This document shows positions 23,817 through 32,682 of a DNA stretch of 64,000 nucleotides, in pieces. Every line of letters begins with the position of its first letter. Position 1 is the first letter of the stretch. The position numbers and the translations under genes were made by a program. The DNA is from Streptosporangium roseum DSM 43021 (lineage in GTDB: Bacteria > Actinomycetota > Actinomycetes > Streptosporangiales > Streptosporangiaceae): NCBI RefSeq assembly GCF_000024865.1, contig NC_013595.1:2852001-2916000 (forward strand), written 5' to 3'. The notes under the pieces are model-generated. The model was not told where the DNA came from. It was given only the letters and a program-made list of their open reading frames with translations, and searched no databases.

Positions 23817-24554
23817 TCATGACGTGAGAAGGCGAGGCTCGATGCGGAACTCCTTCACCCCGCCGGTCCCGTCGTGCTCGACCCGGTAGGCGTAGCCCTT
23901 GGGATCCACGGTGACGGCCTGGATGAACTCGGTGCCCACGTAGTGGAGCGCGACACCCTCGTCGGCGGCGTAACCGCCGGGCAGCTCGCCCGAGGCCACC
24001 GACTCGTGCAGCAGCGTGCGGCGCTGCGGGTCGGAGTTGTAGTGGACGCCACACGAGTAGGGCAGCAGCCCCAGGCCGTCGGCCCACGTCCGCAGCGTCG
24101 GCCCGAAGGAGTCGGTGTTGCCGCCCACGTGCCAGCACAGCGCCCCCGCGCTCTGCCCGGACAGCACCACGCCCGCCCGCCATGCCTCCTCGAACGCCTC
24201 GTCCAGGCCGTGCAGCCGCCACAGCGCCGCCAGGTTGGCGACGCTGCCGCCGCTGACGTAGATGACGTCCTGGCTCAGGATCCACTCACGCGGATCCTCG
24301 ACGTTGGGCATCGGGAACACGGTCAGATGGCTGATCTCGACGTCCCAGTCGCGGAACGCGCCGTACATCTTCAGCAGCCAGTCGGAGTCGTCTCCCGTGG
24401 CGGTGGCCAGCAGGCCCAGCTTGGGCCGGTCCTGGCCGGTCAGGTCAAGGGCGTACCGCAGCAGCGCGCTCGCCTCTATGAATCCGTGGCGCTCGGACGC
24501 ACGGAAGGAGCCGCCCCCGATGGCGAGGATGTGAGACTGCCCGGACCTGCCCAT
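23817..24554 (-). CDS. Peptidase E (S51 family)-like protein
   Basis: The 245-residue protein begins HILAIGGGSFRASERHGFIEASALLRYALDLTG and contains DVIYVSGGSVANLAALWRLHG and VVLSGQSAGALCWHVGGNTDSFG. These are the S51 (dipeptidase E/cyanophycinase-like) signatures, with the nucleophile serine in GQSAGA. The usual activity is hydrolysis of aspartyl dipeptides; the exact substrate here is not evident. The ATG at 24554 follows GGAGAG at 8 nt. It lies between the TIGR01777 epimerase gene and lipB on the same strand. Confidence 0.9.
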   Translation of the reverse strand: MGRSGQSHILAIGGGSFRASERHGFIEASALLRYALDLTGQDRPKLGLLATATGDDSDWLLKMYGAFRDWDVEISHLTVFPMPNVEDPREWILSQDVIYVSGGSVANLAALWRLHGLDEAFEEAWRAGVVLSGQSAGALCWHVGGNTDSFGPTLRTWADGLGLLPYSCGVHYNSDPQRRTLLHESVASGELPGGYAADEGVALHYVGTEFIQAVTVDPKGYAYRVEHDGTGGVKEFRIEPRLLTS

Positions 24555-24592
24555 ACGTCATCTCTCCAATGGCTTCGGCGTAAACAGGGACC

Positions 24593-25489
24593 CTAGAGTA
24601 CGGCGGCGAGTGCCTCGTTGAGACCCATATGCCGGAACGCGTGACCGGCCTCGAGCAGGCGTCGCGGAACCACCCGCTGCCCCGTCAGCACCCCCTCCTC
24701 CGCGAACCCCCCGATGGCCGTACGCAGCACGAATCCGGGTACGGCGAGCGGCATCGTGGGCCGGTGCACGGCCTCGCCGAGCACCCTGGTGAACTCCGCG
24801 TTGGTGACCGGCCCCGGCGCGGTCAGGTTCACCGGCCCGGAGATCTCCGGATCTTTCAGGACGCGCTGTACGGCACGCACCCAGTCGTCGATCGAGATCC
24901 ACGACCAGTACTGCTCTCCCGACCCCAGGGGCGCCCCCAGGCCCAGCTTGAAGACCGGCAGGATCCTGGGCAGCATGCCGCCGTCACGGCTCAGCACCAG
25001 GCCGGTGCGGAGCCGGGCCACCCGGATGCCCGCCTCCTCGGCGGGCGCCGTCTCGGCCTCCCAGGGCACCACCACGTCCTGCGCCAGGAACCCGGAGCCC
25101 GGCGGCGACGTCTCGTCCACCTCGCGGTCACCGGTGTCGCCGTAGAAGCCGATCGCCGAGCCGGACAGCAGCGCCGGCGGCCCGGCGGACAGCTCCGTCA
25201 GCGCCTTCACCAGCGTCCTGGTCCCCTCGACCCGGCTGCGGACCACCTCGCGCTTGAAGTCGTCGCTCCAGCGCCGGTCGCCGATCCCCGCTCCGGCGAG
25301 ATGGACCACGGCCTCGGCGCCCTCCAGGGCCGCCGGGTCGATAAGCCCCTTTGCCGGGTTCCAGAACGACTCGTCCGCGCCTTGCGGCGCCCGCCGTACC
25401 AACCGGACCACCCGGACGCCGTCGGCCCGCAGAGCCTTGACCAGAGCCGATCCCAGCAGGCCCGAGGACCCGGTCACGATGATCGCCAT
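24593..25489 (-). CDS. TIGR01777-family NAD(P)-dependent epimerase/oxidoreductase
   Basis: The 298-residue protein begins MAIIVTGSSGLLGSALVKALRADGVRVVRLVRR, a Rossmann GxxGxxG nucleotide-binding start. It continues with AEAVVHLAGAGIGDRRWSDDFKREVVRSRVEGTRTL, LLSGSAIGFYGDTGDREVDE, WEAETAPAEEAGIRVARLRTGLVLSRDGG, and the C-terminal motif PRRLLEAGHAFRHMGLNEALAAVL. This is the SDR39U1/TIGR01777 profile; the reaction is not established. An upstream TTG (25498) is possible, but the ATG at 25489 fits a leaderless start with TAGATT 7 nt before it. The gene is followed closely by the peptidase E gene. Confidence 0.9.
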   Translation of the reverse strand: MAIIVTGSSGLLGSALVKALRADGVRVVRLVRRAPQGADESFWNPAKGLIDPAALEGAEAVVHLAGAGIGDRRWSDDFKREVVRSRVEGTRTLVKALTELSAGPPALLSGSAIGFYGDTGDREVDETSPPGSGFLAQDVVVPWEAETAPAEEAGIRVARLRTGLVLSRDGGMLPRILPVFKLGLGAPLGSGEQYWSWISIDDWVRAVQRVLKDPEISGPVNLTAPGPVTNAEFTRVLGEAVHRPTMPLAVPGFVLRTAIGGFAEEGVLTGQRVVPRRLLEAGHAFRHMGLNEALAAVL

Positions 25490-25496
25490 GTCGTCC

Positions 25497-25502
25497 AATC
25501 TA
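25497..25502 (-). promoter_or_regulatory. Putative leaderless -10 element of the epimerase gene
   Basis: TAGATT on the minus strand lies 7 nt from the ATG at 25489. The nearest GGGGAGG is 18 nt from the ATG, too far to be a ribosome site. Confidence 0.45.
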
Positions 25503-25577
25503 GTCGACCTCCCCTAGGGACTTCGGGAGCACGGCGGTCACCGGATTCGCCGCGGGGGAAAAGACCCGCGGGACGAG

Positions 25578-25610
25578 CCGGGCCGGCCCGCGGAGTGCGG
25601 ACCGGCCCGG
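25578..25610 (-). terminator. Terminator hairpin downstream of the E2 gene
   Basis: CCGGGCCGG (25578-25586) pairs with CCGGCCCGG (25602-25610) around a 15-nt loop, 17 nt past the stop of the dihydrolipoamide acyltransferase gene. There is no T-run. Confidence 0.55.
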
Positions 25611-25626
25611 TGGGACGAGAGCGGGA

Positions 25627-27066
25627 CTAGGCGTTGAGGCCCAGCTGGTTCTCGAAGCGGCCCTCCTCGAGACGACGCTTGATCGTCGTCAGGAAGCGGG
25701 CGGCGTCGGCGCCGTCGACCAGGCGGTGGTCGTAGCTGAGCGCGAGGTACACCATCGAGCGGACGGCGATGACCTCACCCTCGGCGGTGTCCAGGACCAC
25801 CGGGCGCTTGACGACCGCGCCGGTGCCCAGCATGCCGACCTGCGGCTGGTTGAGGATCGGCGTGTCGAACAGCGCGCCGCGGCTGCCGGTGTTGGTCAGC
25901 GTGAACGTGCCGCCGCCGAGCTCGTCCGGGCTCACCTTGTTGGTGCGGGTGCGCTCGGCCAGGTCGGCGATCTTGCGGGCCAGGCCGGCGATGTTGAGGT
26001 CGCCCGCGTCCTTGATCACCGGGACGAGCAGGCCGCGCTCGGTGTCCGTCGCGAAGCCGAGGTGCTCGGCGTCGAAGTAGGTGACCTCGTTGGTCTCGCT
26101 GTTGATCGTGGCGTTCAGCTTCGGGTGCTGCTTGAGCGCCTCGATCGCGGCCAGGGCGAAGAACGGCATGAACGAGAGCTTGACGCCCTCGCGCCGCTGG
26201 AACTCGGCCTTCGCCCGGTCGCGCAGCTGCGCGATCTTGGTGACGTCGACCTCGACCACCGAGGTGAGCTGAGCCGAGACCTGCAGCGACTCGACCATGC
26301 GCTTGGCGATGGTCTGACGCAGGCGCGACATCTTCTCGGTACGGCCACGCAGCGTGGTGTCCACCGCGATCGGCTCGGGGGCCTGGGCGGGGGCGGCCGC
26401 CTGGGCCGGAGCCTGCGGGGCGGCGGCCTGCGGGGCCGGAGCCTGGGCGGCGGCCTGCTCGCGCTGGTTGCGGGCGGCCTCCAGCACGTCCTGCTTGCGG
26501 ATGCGGCCACCGACGCCGGTGCCGTTCAGCGCGTCCAGGTCGACGTTGTGCTCGCCGGCGAGCTTGCGGACCAGCGGGGTGACGTACGGGCTGTCACCGG
26601 AGACCGGTGCCGGAGCGGCCTGAGGCGCCGGAGCCTGCTGGGCCTGCGGCGCCGGAGCCTGCGGGGCCGGAGCCTGCGGGGCCGCCGGGGCCGGAGCGGC
26701 CTGCGGTGCCGGCTCGGGGGCCGGAGCGGCGGCCTGCGGGGCGGGCTGCGGGATCGAGGAGATCGGCTGGGCCGGCTCGGGCTCGGGCTCGGGAGCGGCC
26801 TCCTGGGCCGGAGCGGCGCCCGCGGAGCCGTTCTCGTCGATGACGGCCAGCTCGGCGCCGACCTCGACGGTCTCGTCCTCGGCGACGACGATCTTGGTGA
26901 GAATGCCCGCCGTCGGCGAGGGGATCTCGGTGTCGACCTTGTCGGTGGAGACTTCGAGGAGCGGCTCGTCGGCCTCGACGCGCTCGCCCTCCTTCTTCAG
27001 CCAACGGGTGACGGTGCCCTCGGTGACGCTCTCGCCGAGCTGGGGCATCTGTACGGACTTCGGCAT
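25627..27066 (-). CDS. sucB: 2-oxoglutarate dehydrogenase E2, dihydrolipoamide acyltransferase
   Basis: The 479-residue E2 protein carries an N-terminal lipoyl domain (MPKSVQMPQLGESVTEGTVTRWLKKEGERVEADEPLLEVSTDKVDTEIPSP; the lipoylated Lys lies in STDKVDTE). A 100-residue Ala/Pro/Gln swinging linker follows, then a peripheral-subunit-binding domain (VTPLVRKLAGEHNVDLDALNGTGVGGRIRKQDVLEA), and a second, shorter Ala/Pro linker. The catalytic core ends in LALSYDHRLVDGADAARFL, whose His is the general base. Succinyl- rather than acetyl-transfer is the usual annotation in actinobacteria, but either is possible. The upstream extension of this frame runs antisense to lpdA and is not used. lpdA lies 38 nt upstream on the same strand, so the two form an operon. 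Confidence 0.93.
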   Translation of the reverse strand: MPKSVQMPQLGESVTEGTVTRWLKKEGERVEADEPLLEVSTDKVDTEIPSPTAGILTKIVVAEDETVEVGAELAVIDENGSAGAAPAQEAAPEPEPEPAQPISSIPQPAPQAAAPAPEPAPQAAPAPAAPQAPAPQAPAPQAQQAPAPQAAPAPVSGDSPYVTPLVRKLAGEHNVDLDALNGTGVGGRIRKQDVLEAARNQREQAAAQAPAPQAAAPQAPAQAAAPAQAPEPIAVDTTLRGRTEKMSRLRQTIAKRMVESLQVSAQLTSVVEVDVTKIAQLRDRAKAEFQRREGVKLSFMPFFALAAIEALKQHPKLNATINSETNEVTYFDAEHLGFATDTERGLLVPVIKDAGDLNIAGLARKIADLAERTRTNKVSPDELGGGTFTLTNTGSRGALFDTPILNQPQVGMLGTGAVVKRPVVLDTAEGEVIAVRSMVYLALSYDHRLVDGADAARFLTTIKRRLEEGRFENQLGLNA

Positions 27067-27104
27067 TGGGTGTCTTCTCTCGTGTTCCGAGTGAGGGCTT
27101 GTTA

Positions 27105-28484
27105 TTAGTTGTGGACGTGCAGCGGCTTGCCGGCCAGGGCCAGCATCGCCTCGCCGACGGCTTCGGACTGGGTCGGGTGCGCGTGGATCAGCTGGGCGAC
27201 CTCGGAGGGCAGCGCCTCCCAGTTGTAGATCAGCTGACCCTCGGTCACGAGCTCGCCGATGCGGCGGCCGACCATGTGCACACCGAGCACCGGGCCGTCC
27301 TTCTCGGTGACGATCTTGACCGCGCCCTGCGTCTGAAGGATCTGGCTCTTGGGGTTGCCGGCGAGGTCGTAGGTGAACTCGACGACCTCGTGACCACGCT
27401 CGCGGGCCTGGGCGGAGGTGATGCCCACCGACGCGACCTCGGGGTCGGAGTAGGTGATCCGCGGCACGCCGTCGTAGTCGATCGGCACCGGGTTCAGGCC
27501 GGCGATGTGCTCGGCCACCAGGATGCCCTCGGCGAAGCCCGCGTGGGCGAGCTGCAGGGTCGGGATCAGGTCGCCGACCGCGTACACGCCCGGCACGCTG
27601 GTCTGGCAGAACTCGTCGACGGTGACGGTGCCGCGCTCGATCGCGATGCCCGCCTCCTCGAAGCCCATGCCGGAGGAGACGGCGCCACGGCCGACGGCGA
27701 CGAGCAGCAGCTCGGCGTCGAGGGTCTTGCCGTTGGCGAGCGTGACGATCACGCCCGTGTCGGTGGACTTGACGCCCTCGAAGAAGACGCCCAGCTCCTG
27801 CTTGATGCCGCGGCGGCGGAAGGCGCGCTCCAGCAGCTTGGAGCTCGACTCCTCCTCCAGCGGGAGCAGGTGCGGCAGCGCCTCGACGATCGTCACCTCG
27901 GCGCCGAAGGAGCGCCACACGCTGGCGAACTCCACGCCGATGACACCGCCGCCCAGGACGATCACCGAGGTGGGCACCCGGTCCAGCTTGAGCGCGTGCT
28001 CGCTGGTGATGACCCGCTCGCCGTCGATGTCCAGGCCGGGCAGCGACCGGGGCGCGGAGCCCGTCGCCAGCACGATGTTGCGGCCCTCGTAGACCTCGGA
28101 GCCGACGGCGACCCGGTTCGGGCCCGCGAGGCGGCCCTCACCCTCGATGATGGTGATGCCCTTGCTCTTGAGCAGGCCCTGGACGCCCTTCCAGGCGCGG
28201 GTGACGATCTTGTCCTTGAACGCGTGGACGCCGTCCATGTCGATGCCCTCGAAGCGGGCCTTGACGCCGAACGTCGCGCTCTCCCGGGTCTCGTCGGCCA
28301 CCTCCGCCGAGTGCAGAAGGGTCTTGGTGGGGATGCATCCCCGGTGCAGGCATGTGCCGCCGATCTTGTCCTTCTCGATCAGCGCGACCGTCTTGCCCAG
28401 CTCGGCCGCCCGCAGGGCGCAGGCATACCCGCCGCTACCGCCACCCAGGACGACGATGTCGTAGGGGCCGCTGCCATCAGCCAC
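27105..28484 (-). CDS. lpdA: Dihydrolipoyl dehydrogenase (E3)
   Basis: Lpd reoxidises the dihydrolipoyl arms of E2 proteins and reduces NAD+. The 459-residue flavoprotein has the FAD-binding IVVLGGGSGGYACALRAAELG, the redox-active disulfide GGTCLHRGCIPTK (Cys-4-Cys), the NAD-binding VIVLGGGVIGVEFA and the C-terminal active-site HAHPTQSEAVGEA. Length is normal. The GTG follows AAGGAGC by 8 nt. It shares an operon with the downstream E2 gene and belongs functionally with lipA/lipB nearby. Confidence 0.97.
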   Translation of the reverse strand: MADGSGPYDIVVLGGGSGGYACALRAAELGKTVALIEKDKIGGTCLHRGCIPTKTLLHSAEVADETRESATFGVKARFEGIDMDGVHAFKDKIVTRAWKGVQGLLKSKGITIIEGEGRLAGPNRVAVGSEVYEGRNIVLATGSAPRSLPGLDIDGERVITSEHALKLDRVPTSVIVLGGGVIGVEFASVWRSFGAEVTIVEALPHLLPLEEESSSKLLERAFRRRGIKQELGVFFEGVKSTDTGVIVTLANGKTLDAELLLVAVGRGAVSSGMGFEEAGIAIERGTVTVDEFCQTSVPGVYAVGDLIPTLQLAHAGFAEGILVAEHIAGLNPVPIDYDGVPRITYSDPEVASVGITSAQARERGHEVVEFTYDLAGNPKSQILQTQGAVKIVTEKDGPVLGVHMVGRRIGELVTEGQLIYNWEALPSEVAQLIHAHPTQSEAVGEAMLALAGKPLHVHN

Positions 28485-28690
28485 AGGAAAGCTCCTTGTC
28501 GGATTGGATTACCGTCTTCGCGGTCGCGCCCGCTCCGTGCCCCGGCTGGTCTCGCGGAAACTGGTTAGCATCCACGCCTCCCCCTCGGGCACGGCTCGCC
28601 GCATCGCCGGGGCCTCGCTCTTGGCCTGGCCCCGACAACCGCATCTTTTCATTTGTCTACGTCGCTTGTGACCCGCATGCGCGGCGCCGG

Positions 28691-30178
28691 CTAGCTCGCG
28701 TAACGCTCGGCGAGGCCGATGAGGGTCCGGGTGATCGCCCCGGTGCCGCCCTTCGGCGTGTAGCCGTGGGGCTCGCCCTTGTTGAAGGCCGGGCCCGCCA
28801 TGTCGATGTGGGCCCAGCGGACCCCCTCGGGCACGAATTCCCGCAGGAAGATGCCCGCCGTCAGCATGCCGCCGAAGCGCTCCGGATGGAGGTTGGCGAT
28901 GTCGGCGACGGGGGAGTCGAGCCCCTTGCGGAGCTCTTCCGGCAGGGGCATGCCCCACGCGGCCTCGCCCTGCTCGCCGGCCGTACGGACGACCTCCTCG
29001 CGGAGCTCGTCGTCGTTGGCCATGACGCCGGCCGTACGCCAGCCGAGCGCCACGATCTGCGCCCCGGTGAGCGTGGCGACGTCCACGATCAGGTCGGGGC
29101 TGTCCTGGCCGGCGCGGGCGATGCCGTCGATCAGGACCAGGCGGCCCTCGGCGTCGGTGTCGAGCACCTCCACGGTCTTGCCCGCGAAGCTGGTGAAGAC
29201 GTCGGAGGGGCGCTGGGCGGTGCCGCTGGGCATGTTCTCCGCCAGGCAGAGGTAGCCGACCGCGTTGACCTTGAGGCCCAGCCTGGCGATCGCGACGAGC
29301 GCGCCGAAGACCGCGCCCGCGCCGCTCATGTCGGACTTCATCCAGTCCATCGAGGACGTCGGCTTGAGCGACAGGCCGCCGGAGTCGAAGGTGATGCCCT
29401 TGCCGACGAACGCGACCGTCTTGGCGGCCTCCGGGTGGCTGTAGGCGAGGCGGACCAGGCGCGGCGGGTTGGCCGAACCCTGGCCGACGGCGACGATGCC
29501 GCCGTAGCCCTCCTCCTTGAGGGCCTTGTCGTCCAGGACCTCGACCGACAGGCCCGCCGCCGAGCCGGTCTGCTCGGCGATCTCGGCGAAGCGGGCCGGC
29601 CACAGGTCCGAGGGCGGGGTGTTGACCAGGTCGCGGACCAGGGAGACCGAGGCGGCCACGGTGGCGGCGCGCTCGACCGCGTCCTGGGCGCCGTCGGCGT
29701 CGCTCAGCACGGTCAGCTCGGCCACCGGGGCGGTCTGCTCACCTGTGGTCCGGTACGTGGTGAAGGAGTAGGCGCCGAGCAGGGCGCCCTGGGCGACGGC
29801 CCCGGCTCGCCGCGCGTCGGCGGCGGGCAGCGCGAGCGCGACGCGGGAGGTGCCCGCGAGGGCGCGTGAGGCGATGCCCGCGGCGCGGCGCAGGGACTCG
29901 GTGTCGTAGTCGCCCTCGGGAGCGTCACCGAGGCCGACGACGGCCAGGAGCGGGGCGGACAGCGCGCCGAAGGTCGGAAGCTTGGCGATCTCGCCCTGCT
30001 TGCCCTTGACGCCCATCGCGAGGAGTGTCGCGGCGAGCCCGCCGCCCAGCGCCTCGTCCACACTCTCGGCCCCCGGAGCGGGACGCGGGCCGTCCGGGCC
30101 GGTGTGGACGCCGACGACCAGGGCATCGGTATCAAACGAGACAGCGTTGTCAGTTGAGTTCAGCCGCACAGTGGTCAC
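28691..30178 (-). CDS. pepA: Leucyl aminopeptidase (M17)
   Basis: The protein (495 residues from the GTG at 30178) is a cytosolic zinc aminopeptidase. Its M17 signatures are FVGKGITFDSGGLSLKP, MKSDMSGAGAVFGAL and the diagnostic NTDAEGRLVL-type motif seen as EVLDTDAEGRLVLIDG, all holding the two metal ions. The N-terminal hexamer-type domain is present. An in-frame ATG at 30214 would add 12 residues but has no ribosome site. The GTG at 30178 has TAGCAT 8 nt upstream and fits a leaderless mRNA. Confidence 0.95.
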   Translation of the reverse strand: MTTVRLNSTDNAVSFDTDALVVGVHTGPDGPRPAPGAESVDEALGGGLAATLLAMGVKGKQGEIAKLPTFGALSAPLLAVVGLGDAPEGDYDTESLRRAAGIASRALAGTSRVALALPAADARRAGAVAQGALLGAYSFTTYRTTGEQTAPVAELTVLSDADGAQDAVERAATVAASVSLVRDLVNTPPSDLWPARFAEIAEQTGSAAGLSVEVLDDKALKEEGYGGIVAVGQGSANPPRLVRLAYSHPEAAKTVAFVGKGITFDSGGLSLKPTSSMDWMKSDMSGAGAVFGALVAIARLGLKVNAVGYLCLAENMPSGTAQRPSDVFTSFAGKTVEVLDTDAEGRLVLIDGIARAGQDSPDLIVDVATLTGAQIVALGWRTAGVMANDDELREEVVRTAGEQGEAAWGMPLPEELRKGLDSPVADIANLHPERFGGMLTAGIFLREFVPEGVRWAHIDMAGPAFNKGEPHGYTPKGGTGAITRTLIGLAERYAS

Positions 30179-30186
30179 GTCGCCCG

Positions 30187-30192
30187 ATGCTA
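30187..30192 (-). promoter_or_regulatory. Putative leaderless -10 element of pepA
   Basis: TAGCAT on the minus strand lies 8 nt from the GTG at 30178; no Shine-Dalgarno sequence is present. Confidence 0.45.
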
Positions 30193-30263
30193 GTCGGGCT
30201 TGCGCAGTACGCATAAACGAGGGTTCGTCCTACGAATCACTCGGCCCGATGATGCCACTTCGA

Positions 30264-30291
30264 TTAGCACCATCCGGGCTGATGGTGCTAA
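30264..30291. promoter_or_regulatory. Palindromic operator of the GntR/YtrA-type regulator
   Basis: TTAGCACCATC (30264-30274) and GATGGTGCTAA (30281-30291) are perfect 11-bp inverted arms around a 6-bp spacer, ending 13 nt before the ATG of the gntR gene. The AGCAC core recurs once more just before the ATG (30298-30302). The position implies autoregulation of the operon. Confidence 0.8.
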
Positions 30292-30304
30292 TGTCGATAG
30301 CACT

Positions 30305-30652
30305 ATGTTGATCACTTTGGATCTGAACGATCCCCGGCCCCTGCACGACCAGGTGGCCGAGGCGATCCGGCGCGCCGTCGCCGAGGGTTCATACGCGCCG
30401 GGAGACCGGCTTCCACCGGCCCGTGACCTGGCGGAGGCGCTGGGCATCAACGCCAACACGGTGCTGCGCGCCCTGCGCGACCTGCGCGACGAGGGCGTGC
30501 TGGAGTTCCGCCGCGGGCGCGGCGTGAGCGTGCTCAGCCGCCCCGACCCCCGCAGCGTGCTGGAGGAGAGGCTCCGGTCGCTGCTCGCCGAGGCGGCCCA
30601 GTACGGCTACCGCCACGACGACGTCATCGACTTGATCAGGGAGATCTCGTGA
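30305..30652 (+). CDS. GntR family (YtrA-like) transcriptional regulator
   Basis: The 115-residue protein has a winged-helix GntR domain (PLHDQVAEAIRRAVAEGSYAPGDRLPPARDLAEALGINANTVLRALRDLRDEGVLEFRRGRGVSV). A short C-terminal tail of about 40 residues is the size characteristic of the YtrA subfamily. YtrA regulators control small membrane-transport operons; the next genes here encode membrane proteins. A perfect inverted repeat directly upstream is its likely operator. Its TGA overlaps the GTG of the DUF1648 gene (GTGA), so the two are translationally coupled. Confidence 0.92.
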   Translation: MLITLDLNDPRPLHDQVAEAIRRAVAEGSYAPGDRLPPARDLAEALGINANTVLRALRDLRDEGVLEFRRGRGVSVLSRPDPRSVLEERLRSLLAEAAQYGYRHDDVIDLIREIS

Positions 30653-31668
30653 CCGCGCCGGACGGCCGGTCATCGGAGGGAGAGACCGCCATGGGCCTGC
30701 GAGGCCGATTTGTTTCCGTTGCCGCCGGCTGGGTGACGCTGGTGACCGCCGTGCTGGTCGCCGTGCCGTCGACGCTGCGCGACCGGCTGCCCGACCCGCT
30801 GGCCGTCCACTGGGGACCGTCGGGCCCCGACGGGTCGGCGCCCTATGCCGTCGTGCTGGTCGTCTGGGCGGCGCTGTGGCTGCTGATCGGGGGCGGCGCC
30901 TGCGTGGCGGCCGCCGCCGGCGCCGCGAGGCTGCGCCGGCGCGCCGGCCGGATGGGGCTGGGGGCGCTGCTGGGCGGAGGCGGCCTGTTCTGCCTGGCCG
31001 TGCAGCTCGCCACGGTGTCGGCCAACCTCGACGCGCCCGACTGGCGGCGGGCGGGCGGGCTGTCCCTCGCCGCGCTGCTGGCCCCGGCCGGGCTGGCACT
31101 GGGCGGCTGGCTGGGCGCACTCGCCGCCCGCCCCGGCCCCGACGAGGTCTCCCGGCGGGGCGGCACCGACGCCGACCTGCTCGAACTGCGCCCCGGCCAG
31201 CGGGCGGTCTGGGTCTCCTCCGCCCGCAACGGCTGGCTCCTCGCCATCGGTGCCTCCCTGGTCGCCGTCGGGACGGGCCTGCTGGTGGCCGCGGCGTTCG
31301 GCGCGGAGAGCGGGCCCTGGCCCGCCTTCGTGGTCGCGATCGTCGCCGGTCTCCTCGGCGTGGCGCTCAGCTCGGTGCGCGTACGGATCGCCCAGGACGG
31401 CCTCCAGGTCTCCTACGGACCGCTGCGCCTGCCCCGCAGGCACGTCCCGCTCGTCAAGCTGGACAGTGCCTGGTCGGAGGAGCGTTTCCCCCGCGAGGTG
31501 GGCGGCTGGGGCGTCCGGGGCCTGCCCGGCGCCGCGACGATCATGCTCCGAGGCGGGGAGTGCCTCGTCGTGCGCTACGCCTCGGGCGGCAGGCTCGCCA
31601 TCTCGGTCGACGACGCCGAGCGCGGCGCCGCCCTGCTGAACACCCTCGTCCTGGAGGGTGCCCGCTGA
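30649..31668 (+). CDS. DUF1648 domain membrane protein
   Basis: The 339-residue protein has about six membrane helices. Its N-terminal DUF1648-type segment RLPDPLAVHWGPSGPDGSAPY follows the first helix. After four central helices, a cytoplasmic PH-like region contains GLQVSYGPLRLPRRHVPLVKLDSAWSEE and GGGWGVRGLPGAATIML-type sequence, typical of the larger DUF1648 proteins found beside YtrA-family regulators. The function is unknown; a cell-envelope or transport role is inferred from context. The GTG start overlaps the gntR stop. Confidence 0.85.
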   Translation: MTAPDGRSSEGETAMGLRGRFVSVAAGWVTLVTAVLVAVPSTLRDRLPDPLAVHWGPSGPDGSAPYAVVLVVWAALWLLIGGGACVAAAAGAARLRRRAGRMGLGALLGGGGLFCLAVQLATVSANLDAPDWRRAGGLSLAALLAPAGLALGGWLGALAARPGPDEVSRRGGTDADLLELRPGQRAVWVSSARNGWLLAIGASLVAVGTGLLVAAAFGAESGPWPAFVVAIVAGLLGVALSSVRVRIAQDGLQVSYGPLRLPRRHVPLVKLDSAWSEERFPREVGGWGVRGLPGAATIMLRGGECLVVRYASGGRLAISVDDAERGAALLNTLVLEGAR

Positions 31669-31752
31669 TCCCGGGCACCGGCCGGGACCACCCCCCACGC
31701 CTTCCCCGAAGGCCTCCCCGCTCCGTGAAGACCTCCCCCCGAAGGTGGTGTC

Positions 31753-32676
31753 ATGCCCCGTCGTCCAGCCGACCTCTGGCTGTTCCTGCTCACCGCGTAC
31801 GGCCTGGCCTGGCTGTTCGCCCTCCCCGTCTGGCTGACGGGAGCCTCTCTCGCCTCCCCGCTGATCATGGTGTCCGGTGTCGCGATGATGTTCACACCGG
31901 CCCTCGCCGTCCTCGCCGTCAGGCTGTACGGCAGGCGCCGCGCGGCGCCCGGGACCACCTGGCGCGAATGGGCCGGGCGGACGGGGCTGACACTGGGCGA
32001 GCGCCGGGGCCGCACCCTCGCGCTCGTCGTGATGGCCTGGTTCGGCACCCCGCTGCTGGCCGCCGCGGCCATCGCGCTCAGCGCCGCCCTGGGGCTGCTC
32101 TCCGTCGACCTCGACGGGCTCAGCCTGTTCCGCGACGGACTGGCCGCGGCTTCCCGGGGGCAGGCGTCCCCGGTGGATCCCGGGACGCTGGCCGTAGTGC
32201 AGATCGCGGCGGCGTTCCTGATCGCCCCGCTGATCAACTCGGTCGCGGCGTTCGGGGAGGAATGGGGCTGGCGAGGCTGGCTGCTGCCGCGCCTGATGCC
32301 GCTGGGCACCTGGCGGGCGCTGCTGGTGTCCGGCGTGATCTGGGGTGTCTGGCACGCCCCGCTCACCCTGCGCGGCTACAACTACCCGGAGCTCGGCGCG
32401 TGGGCCGCGCCCCTGTTCGTCGTCTTCTGCGTGGTCTACGGAGCCCTGCTCGGCTGGCTCCGCCTTTACTCCGGGAGCATCTGGCCCGCGGTCGTCGGCC
32501 ATGGCGCGCTCAACGCGTCGGCGAGCCTCGTCCTGCTCGTCGGCGACGCGGCCGACCCGCCTGACCTCGTCGTCGCCGGGATCACGGGGCTGGTCGGCTC
32601 GGCCCTGCTGGCCGTGGTCTCGGCCGTGCTGTTCAAATGGCGGCCGGTCGAGCGGCCCGCCCCGGTGGCCGTCTGA
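31753..32676 (+). CDS. CPBP family intramembrane metalloprotease
   Basis: The 307-residue protein has about seven membrane helices and the CPBP (Abi/Rce1-like) motifs: the catalytic glutamate pair with arginine in AAFGEEWGWRGWLLPRLM (EExxxR), the first histidine region WGVWHAPLTLRGYNYP, and a late GHGALNAS. Members are CAAX-type prenyl proteases or, in bacteria, proteins linked to bacteriocin immunity and sigma-factor control; the substrate here is unknown. GAAGGTGG precedes the ATG. It follows the gntR-DUF1648 pair on the same strand, 84 nt away, and converges with cobS. Confidence 0.88.
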   Translation: MPRRPADLWLFLLTAYGLAWLFALPVWLTGASLASPLIMVSGVAMMFTPALAVLAVRLYGRRRAAPGTTWREWAGRTGLTLGERRGRTLALVVMAWFGTPLLAAAAIALSAALGLLSVDLDGLSLFRDGLAAASRGQASPVDPGTLAVVQIAAAFLIAPLINSVAAFGEEWGWRGWLLPRLMPLGTWRALLVSGVIWGVWHAPLTLRGYNYPELGAWAAPLFVVFCVVYGALLGWLRLYSGSIWPAVVGHGALNASASLVLLVGDAADPPDLVVAGITGLVGSALLAVVSAVLFKWRPVERPAPVAV

Positions 32677-32682
32677 CCGGGG

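Noticed and set aside
27067..27918. 5' extension of the sucB frame upstream of 27066
   Set aside because: The extension runs opposite lpdA and is not domain-like. The lipoyl domain at MPKSVQMPQLGE gives an unambiguous start.
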